Below, one piece after another: positions 11,101 through 20,100 of a stretch of DNA of 27,262 nt (position 1 is the first letter of the stretch; each line of letters starts with the position of its first letter). The stretch covers positions 22,610,836 through 22,638,097 of the forward strand of contig NC_049984.1 of the NCBI RefSeq assembly GCF_000003815.2. The letters run 5' to 3'. Origin of the DNA: Branchiostoma floridae (taxonomy: Eukaryota; Chordata; Leptocardii; Amphioxiformes; Branchiostomatidae). A program made the translations under genes and the position numbers. The notes beneath the pieces were generated by a model that was not told the origin of the DNA, did no database searches, and saw only the letters and a program-made list of their open reading frames with translations.

Positions 11101-14100
11101 TTGTAAATATGCTAATGTATTCTCAGAATCCCTTCTGCTAGCTTTTGACTCTGCCTTTAGTTTATTCACTAGCTCTTCTCCCTTGTCGATTGCACTTTTT
11201 ACATCGTCTCTAACTGCTCTCACAGTGTCTGAAAAATCCCCTGTATTTTCTGTAGCCGTTTCATCAACCGTTTTCTCCAAAGATTCATCCAAAGGATTTT
11301 GTTCATCCAGTGAAGTTTGATCCCCTGCTGATGAAACATCTACAATTTGGTCTCCAGACATATCAATTTGTGATTGTACAAGCCCTTCATCTGAGTCAGA
11401 TTTGTTTTCAGTGATAGAGGATTCCTTGTCCTCTTGACTTGGTGATACCTGCTCTGTCGATCTTGCTCCACAGTGTTCTAAGTCAGACAGGTCTTCTATG
11501 TAGGGAACGGTGACTTTCTCCGGCTCTTGCTGAAGTTTCACTACGAGAGGGTTCAGTCTGTCGTAGAGTTTCAACTGGAACTGCTGCATCTTTTTAGTGA
11601 TGGGATGTTCCTGACACCTGTGAAGGAAGGAGGAAAAATATGTCAAACTTTAGCTAAATAAACAAGAAAGCTTCTGAAAAAAGCTGGCCGGTGCATATTT
11701 TGGAAAAAGCCTGGATGTTAAATAAAATCACATGAAAAAAGAGTTTTTAAACATCAAATTACTGAATTGGTCTGTCTTCTATCAAAAAAACATTTAGATA
11801 TGTCTAACAAAGAAAAAAAATTTTTACAAGTGGGGTTCGAACCCACGATCCACGGCTGCAAAAGCAAATCGATATTCCCACCCAGCTCGTAGACCGCTCG
11901 GCCACGCTAACTCCATTGCGTAATCGTGCGTATAAAAGGGCTATAAGAAGAGTTTGGTTAAATTGACCGATCCATGCATCCATCCATGCATCCATGCAAA
12001 CCAAACCGTTGACGGTTGAACGAACGGCTTCTCTCGCCTCTAAGCAAAAAGTATTATGAATTAAAGTAAAAGGTAGTCCCATGGCCTTTTTGAGGCTGTA
12101 GGGGTAGTGGGTTGTTATCCACTGTGTCTAGGGTAAGGTATTGGAAGGTAGAGCCCATCATTCTCCTTCCAATGCCTTTTATTTCTCCACGGCAGTTGTC
12201 ATGACTTTTCTCACTTTGCCCTGATGTAAAAATGGGTCAACCTGACTTCGGTCGGGGAAGTAAAACTTAAAGGCAGTGAAAGGAGAGAGTTGGGCTCAAC
12301 TTTCCGATACCGAGCCCTATACACAAACCAATGTAACGCTAGTTCACCTTTATCCGTTGGGTAACTTATATCCGTTGCTTTTAAAAACAGGGTATTTGAG
12401 GATATCACGTCGACGCACTGTGCTTTCAAATTGCAATATTGTCAGTATATTGCAGTTTAAAACTACCACTCGTCAGCTTGATGACTGCATTATAAGTTTT
12501 GAAAAACAACGGATATAGGTTACCCCGTGAATAAAGGTGAACTAGCGTTACCTACAACTTGACTATGGGACTACCTTTAACTTTTCATCTCTTTTTGTAT
12601 CTAGTACATACATGTAATTCCTACCCCCAACCAAACAAAGAATATTCATTTTAGACAACTATGCAATCTACCGGGTACTTAAATGTTGAACAGGAGTGTA
12701 ACCTTCATAAACATTGAACAGGAGTATATTCATAGATAAACAAAATTACCGTAGAACCTGCTTAACCAACTCTTCAATAAGCTTTGAGTCGCTGGGATGT
12801 TCTGCAAGTTTGGCCCTCCAGGCCTTTAGCCACAGCTAGAGTAAAAAACAAATAAAATTAGTATACTAGAAGAAGACATGCTAGAATCATTTATAAGACA
12901 CAGATCTTAATTTTCATACACCGTAAAAATGCATGCTAAGAGAGGTTTACCGTAAAAGTATCTGTTTTTATTTTCTAAGCACATGTATGTACATGCTACA
13001 TGCTAGTTGTGATTTTCCAACAAAGATGATTTAGTACTAACAAACTTTAAGGCTAAAATAAATTCTACTAAGAAAGTGTTGTTCACTTTGCAGCGCCTAG
13101 TGGGACATAGGTCAGCAAGATTCCTTGCCGTTCCTATTGCAGTGTATATTTCTACGGGGTGGTTTTCCCATCCTCCTAACGCCCGGTCCCCAACGGCATT
13201 ACCTTATGGGGCCCTGCTATCCCATGCCCTATCAGTGGCTATTATGATTGTCGCCACAAACAAGCTGTCGACCAATCATAGAATAGGCCTTTCTTGGGCT
13301 TGTTGTTGTCGCAAGCTGTCTCGCAAAGGCCGCTGGGAAGCTATCAGCCAATCATGTTACGTATTACCATGGCTTTGTTTGCTCACCATGCCAACGCCCG
13401 ATCCCCAACGGCTGACTGCCCATATAAGGGCAAGCTCATTAATATTCATAAGCAAGGCACCCCTAATAACCGAATACTGTGGCTGAGTTGTCAGGGGTGA
13501 TATCATAGGCTTTGCCGTGATTGTCAACCCTGAGTGTGAGGGTGGGTTTTCCTAGCCCTTACCTTTAACATTCTTCAGGCAACTCCTCAAACATGAGACC
13601 CCATTTTACATCCCTTCCAAAATACAGGTGCAGCCCCAACCAAGATGCCCTTCCCAGGATTTGACCCAGTGTCTCCCAGTTACCAACTAATACACCTTTC
13701 TCACGCGGCGGCCATGATAGATCTAAAACAAGTTCAATGAGGCAAAGACAAGACTGTCAATCATAATAAGCAGTTCAACCAATGATAGCCTGCCAATTAG
13801 GAAAGCAACCAATAAGAGATTTGGGTGCATGTCTGTCAAATATTTGCATTATTATGTTTTTATTTTGCATTTCTTAGTGACTGTGGGATCAGTCTACGCT
13901 ACTATAACTTGTTGTATCTTTCGGTGGATAACACTTGTTTTAATATCTATTATTTGATCTTATATTGTCAAAATTTGTGTGGCTTGGGGGTAATCTAAAT
14001 GGGACCTGACTTTAGAAATAATTTTTGTCTGTTTGCCTCATTGACCTCTTCTTCGATCTATCATGGCCCTCGCGTGAGACAGGTGTATTGAAGCTAGGAA

Positions 14101-17100
14101 TTCGACTGTGAGCCTTCTACCAGTTGAGCTACATGGACATCCCTAGAAGTATCTCCATAAAAACCTGTGCGTACCTCCTGATCCTCAAACTCCTTAATCT
14201 GGGCATACAGCTCCTGACACTGGTTCTCTGGTAGGGGGAGGCCATCCACTGAAATAAACTGCCTGGAAAACAAACACAGTCACATAATTTGAGCAGAAAT
14301 TAACAAGTCATACGTCTTCAAAGATGAAACTGTATCATTCCTTTCACATGTGAATCAAATAGACAAAATTTTTTCACAGCGATTTGAAATTTGGTGACTA
14401 ATGATAAAAGCCTTCATACTTGTTCCCCAAAATTTGAGTTAATCAGTTATACACCTTATTTCGGGGTGAGGCCGCTAACTTAATGATGACCCTTTGCATC
14501 GAAAGATCTCCTTACCTCACAGCTTCCTCCTGGTATTGTCTGTGTCTCTCCTCCATTTTCTTCTTTAGCTGGGTGGTTGTCAAGAAGTGTCACACCTAGC
14601 AACTGGCTCAACCTACTCCTGTTTCTACTTCAGGTTCCGGTTCGGAATTTCAAGTGACCAGATATCTAAATAGTCCCTAAGAATAAGACGCAAATCAGAG
14701 GTTGTCTCATTCTATAGTTTTGGCTCTAGATTTTCTGGCTACTGCTTTAGCAATGTATACATCTCCAAATACTTGTTGTTCGTAGCGTTTTATGGTGTCA
14801 GAGATTTGATTGTGCGGCGAACACTTCCTGGTATCAGTGTGCGCGATAGCGGTAAAGCGTTTCGTCGCCTGATTACCCAGATCGTGGGTTCTATGTGCGT
14901 TTGGGGTGTTTTAGCGCCATTGGAGCTTTCGGAAAACGTATCGGATACCTTTTTTTCCTTTTTACTCAGTATACAGAAGAAGTCTTGACCTTCATTGCCA
15001 TATTAGTCATTACCCCAGGAAAACTCATTTTTACCGTGTAGCGGCCTGTAAAAAATGGCCCCAAATTAGCAATTTTTGGATGAAAAGCTTATATTTTTTA
15101 TGTTTTTTTACCAAAGATAACATTTCTACAGAAAATGTCAAATGAGTCTGTCGGTCAGCGACAAAGCACCATTTTCTATCGGAAACATTGAATTGTCCGA
15201 AAAACGATGTTTTCAGAAGTGCTAGTGCTTTTCTCAGAGACAGTCAAATCGGCCGCGAATCGTAAAAAAAACTCTGAACCGGAACCTTCAGTGTTTACAT
15301 GAGTACACAGAGAAGCAGAATACAATAGTATTCTAGAATACTACCAAGCTATCAATGAATGGCCGGGAAATCAAAATTAGCCACAAATACTAGAAATGTG
15401 ACATTTGCAAGCAAAAATAGTCATACATTTTGTCTACATAAAGCTTCAGCGTAACATTACTCTGTTCATTCTGACTCAACATATTCATATAATGATGACC
15501 AGCCCCTCTTATCTCATCCTACCACTTGCTACATCGTGCAATTGAACCCCACAGGTTGTCTGCAACTTTTACCAGTAATAATAGCGACAGCCTTCTGGTC
15601 TAGGTCATTGACCCTTTTTGGAGACAAGGAAGAGGAAGAAAGGAACTGAGCAAAAACGATATATTTCATTCCTCGGAAGGTAAACATAACGACAGAAAAG
15701 GATACCGCTTCTTGCTTTGCTCTAGCAATGGCCATGTTCTCAATCATCCTTCTCTGTAGGGAAAGGTTCTACAAACACAAACAAAGAGCATTACATGTAA
15801 AAAAAATGACATCTAAATTAATGGGTTGTACCACACTGGCATCAAGACGGGGGTGTCCTTTTGTGATATTACGTTATCTAGAAATACTGCAACAGTGCCC
15901 AAAATCAAAGGTGCATCATGTACTAGCTGCCGACATGCCAAAGTACATACAAATGCATCAAAGAGATCTTGAGTTGTAGCTGGAAACATACACAATCAAT
16001 GACAATATCTTCATAAGAGGCAAGCCTCCTTCACAAAGGTAAAAATGGGTGAAACATGAAAGAAACATGAACACTACTACTACTACTACTGTTACTCGTC
16101 AGTCAGTCTATGCCGACTATGACACTACGCAAAGGAGTTAAAACGACAATGGAGACTACAATAAAAAAAAAAATGATGTACAAATTGAACACAAAATACA
16201 TAAACATGAACACAACAGATCTTGAAATACATCTGAAACAGCATATGAGAGCATTTGTTCTTCTAGTATAAAGGATAAAGTTATGAAAAAAAGTGTGAAC
16301 TTACTACATGGCTGGATTGTACAAGAAATTGTGAAAGTGATCTCGAACCAGTTTAGATCAGATGAACTCAGTGAAGAGAAGAGCTTATCTTCCACTGGTC
16401 ACGACATAAATGACAGACACTATGTACAGTATTAATCAAGACAACCTTATGACACTCAAAAGACAGGTATAAGACAAGGACATCCTGATAGAACGTCCTT
16501 GGTATAAGACAATCATAAGACAGGTATCAGTCAGACAATTCAGGACTCGAAATACTGCCAGCATGTGCAGGTTAGTGCAGGTAAAATTGGAGCTGTGCAG
16601 GTATTTCTGGTGTCTACCTGCACCTAACCTGCACTGGTCCATGTACTGGGTATTATACATTATGTCCTATGATGTAGGTGAATGTGGATTGTTATTAGCT
16701 GCATATAGATATCTAAAAAATTAGCAATTTTAGTATAATCCATATCCAAAATTCAGAGTGGTGCAGGTAAAATTTGTCTGGTGCAGGTAATTTTCAATGT
16801 TACCAGTGCAGGTATGCAGAAAAAATAAATTTCGAGCCCTGCAATTTCATCTGTACAACTTGACAGAGTTACAGAAGCTCCCCCTACCAGTTGTCCCTTG
16901 TCCCTGCGCCCACGCAGCCTGGCCATGCGGGCCTGATAGGCAGCCATGAGCTTCTGGTTGTCCTGGTATGCCTTCTCCAGGGGGGTGGGGGCCATCCTTG
17001 GAACAGCACAAAGGTTGTAGTTGTAAAAAAAGGTTTCTTACAACAAGGTTAGTAAGTGAGCATATGAACAGAATAACTCAAATGTTATGAAATTCAATGT

Positions 17101-20100
17101 AAAAAGGAAAAAAGCAGAGATTTTTAGGCTCTTATAGGGTAGTGGGTTGTTATCCACTGTGCCTAGCGCTGCTGTATAGGAAGATGGAGCCAATCCCTCT
17201 CCTTCCATCCCATTTTACTTCCCCAACTGAAGTTAGGTACCCATTTTTACACCTGGGTGAAGTGAGGAAAGTTGTGTTAAGCCTAGTAAAGAGCCTTTCA
17301 CAAAAGCACAACATTGGCGGCATGTCAGGGGAGTCTGGGGACTCACGCCAAGGAACGCTGGGTTCTGAGTCAAACACCCTCATTACAATAACACAATGCC
17401 ACTTACACCTCCACCTATGCCACATTATGAATGTAATAGGGTTTTTCAATTGTATGTATGACTAGAAATAAAATGAAGAAATGTTACAACTTAGAGGTAA
17501 CCCTCCTTTGCACCCCCTTTCAAAATATTGTACAGTTGATAAGCATGTCAATCCTAGAAGTAGAAATGAATCTATGACTAGTCACAAACTGACCTCCTAG
17601 GGGAAGCAGGAGATGTGGGAAGAGTTGACCTCAAGTTACCCTGGAAGGGAACTGTTCTTGCTGCACCTGAAGCAGGCGGCAGGGACTGGTTGCCAGGTGC
17701 TGCAGGTGGTAGGGCATGGTTACCAGGTGTTGCAGGTGGTAGGGCCTGGTTACCAAGTGCTGCAGGTGGCAGGGCCTGGTTGCCAGGTGCTACAGGTGGC
17801 AGGGAATAGTTGCCAGATGCTACAGGTGGCAGGGACTGGTTGCCAGGTGCTGCAGGTGGCAGGGACTGGTTTCCAGGTGCTGCAGGTGGCAGGGACTGGT
17901 TGCCAGGTGCTGCAGGTGGTAGAGCCTGGTTGCCAGGTGCTGCCAGTGGCAGGGACTGGTTGCCAGGTGTTGCAGGTGGCAGGGAATGGTTGCCAGGTGT
18001 TGCAGGTGGCAGGGACTGGTTGTCAGGTGCTGCAGATGTTCCCATTACAGGTGTAGCCTGCAGGGAGTTGTCTCCAGCTGTTGGCAATGCAGGTGCACCT
18101 TCTGTTGGATGATAAATGGAGGTTCCATGTTTGAGAAGAGACATACCTTGGTCACGGACAAGAATCCAGCACAATTACTAGTAATGAAAAAAGTAGATCT
18201 GTTCTTATATACGCAGCATGTACTGTTCATTACAAATCTGCCAGTGTGTTATTATCATGCCATAGGGCTACTAGCTATGCAATTTACAAACAAACATATA
18301 AATGTCATAAGAGTCTTGCAACAACAAAACGTACAACAAAAATCGAAATGGTTTTGAATGAACAATGCTTAGTAAAATGTAACTGTAACAGTAGTATGAC
18401 ACCTTCTGATTTGTTTGTGTATTGATTTGTTTGCATATTGATTTGTTTGCATACTGATTTGTTTGTGTATTGATTTGTTTGTGTATTGATTTGTTTGTGT
18501 ATTGATTTGTTTGTGTATTGAATATGATTATCTAGTTGCAGCCTGTCCCTAACCTTGCATCCTGTCAGCCACAGTCAAGGCTCTCTCTACACACTGCTGT
18601 GCAAGCTGTAGCAGTCGTTTGGTGTTCTTGGCATTAGCTGGTCCTGCTGTAATGATATGATGCATGATATGGTAGTTAGAAAACATCAATGTCATCCAAG
18701 TTCAAACTTCTACTAGTAATTTAAAAGCTCTGTTCAGTCACCGGTCTAACTGAATCTAACTGACAGTGTCTGTACATGTGTGGTTTGACTAGTACCTCTA
18801 CCCTTTTTACAAGAACAAAAATGGGAAAAACAGAGAAACTGCTAGTTCTCTGTGGTGGGCAGTATTATAAACGAAGATGATGAAGATGAACTGTCTCAGA
18901 AGGAAACTTTATGATAACAAATGTTTGTTTGTTTTATTAACAATTATTAACTTATATGTGAACAAATGTTAACTTACCTGTGTGATCTTTTGCCTCTGTA
19001 AGAAGGCCTTGCGAGATGTAAGCCACACTTTCCAGGTATTGTATGTAGGCATCCTAGTGTAAGAACACGTTGTTAGCATTGTTGTAAAATTCTCGATCAC
19101 TTGGAGTTGGAATGCTACGAAGTAGATGACACAACAAATGAACAATCCAGCCATATTTTATGGGTACAAGGTTCCAGCCTGTAAAGAATGCCCCCAAATC
19201 AGCAGTTTTCCAGTTAAAATTTGATTTCACTGATGGTTTTTACGAAAAATACTATTTCCACAGAAAATGTCAACTGAGCCTGTCAGTCAGTGACCTGGCA
19301 ACCCTTTCCATCCGAAACACTGAATTGCTTGAACAGGGTTGATGAAAGAAGCGCTAGTGCTTTTTCTTCTTTGGAGGTAGGTGACCAACATTGACGAGCC
19401 GATGAATCTGTCACACTGTTGGGTCAGGTTAGAGGTCACGCCACTGATAAGTAGTTGAACATGTGGTAGTCTTGTTACATACTAACTTGGTCCTTGACTT
19501 CTCAAAAGCGTTTGATAAAGTCTGCCATAGTCTCTTGGTGTACAAACTACAACATTATGGAATTGACGGAAAGGTCAATGCCTGGAACCGGGAGTTAACC
19601 CTGCCGAACAGGAGTGCCATTGTCAATGGCACCAATATAGAAGCCTTTCTGAGAAAGAGTAAGACCAATAGTTAAAAAAACTCAGAACCAAGAACAGAAG
19701 TGTAATAGTGACGCTCCTTGATCAATAAAAAAAATTGAATCCCTTCGGGAACAATTTGAAAAATAGTATGAAGCCCCATCCACTGTTTCTTGAGTCATGC
19801 CGGTAACATACAAACTTGCGTACATACACAGCCAGCTGCAGTACTGTAGGAAGCCGCTAGGAGGCCCATTATCAGACTTGACCTCCGTTTCCCTGACACC
19901 TACCCGCCTACCAAATATCATGAAGATACATTCACAGCTTCTGGAGTTATGCTGTTAACATACGAACACACACACACACACACACACATCTACAGGAACT
20001 CCAACATACTGTAAATGCAGAGATGTTTGCGGCGGTTTTATGTTCGCGGTTTCGCGGTGGCCACTTCACCGAGAACTTAAAACCACCGCAAACATTTATC

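Larger units (their letters stand above)
11618..12749 (-). other. VPS9D1 intron 9
   Basis: 1132 bp almost fully occupied by repeats: a tRNA-like sequence (11823-11911), an older repeat (12080-12320) and a TA-flanked MITE (12334-12550) nested in it. No exon is seen. Confidence 0.75.
12836..14174 (-). other. VPS9D1 intron 8
   Basis: 1339 bp. It contains a MITE (13693-14085) that appears nested in a tRNA-derived SINE. To its left is a repeat-like stretch (13080-13500) with two copies of an AACGCCCG(G/A)TCCCCAACGGC motif near 13179 and 13393. No exon is needed or seen. Confidence 0.7.
14569..15705 (-). other. VPS9D1 intron 6
   Basis: 1137 bp holding repeat families D (15040-15265) and C (15495-15690). 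The segment 14780-14900 has a tRNA-like flavour (GATCGTGGGTTC) but no supportable tRNA fold. No exon is seen. Confidence 0.7.

Noticed and set aside
11823-11911. Functional tRNA-Leu or tRNA-Ser gene
   Set aside because: The promoter boxes and T arm are good, but the acceptor stem does not pair and there is no clean anticodon arm.
13076-13486. 136-codon + frame
   Set aside because: It lies in repeat-like DNA with internally repeated motifs, has no family match that I recognise and is antisense within a VPS9D1 intron.
14800-14910. tRNA-like GATCGTGGGTTC with a GCGATAGCGGTAAAGCG stretch
   Set aside because: I could not pair an acceptor stem or a T arm, so there is not enough to call a tRNA or SINE head.
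17613-18112. Long + strand frames full of tandem repeats opposite VPS9D1 exon 4
   Set aside because: They are the complement of a 30-bp minisatellite, whose length is a multiple of three, so several frames stay open. Only the minus frame has conserved splice context and gene neighbours.
17668-18518. CRISPR-like periodicity
   Set aside because: Both arrays are plain tandem repeats without unique spacers, in introns or exons of an animal gene.
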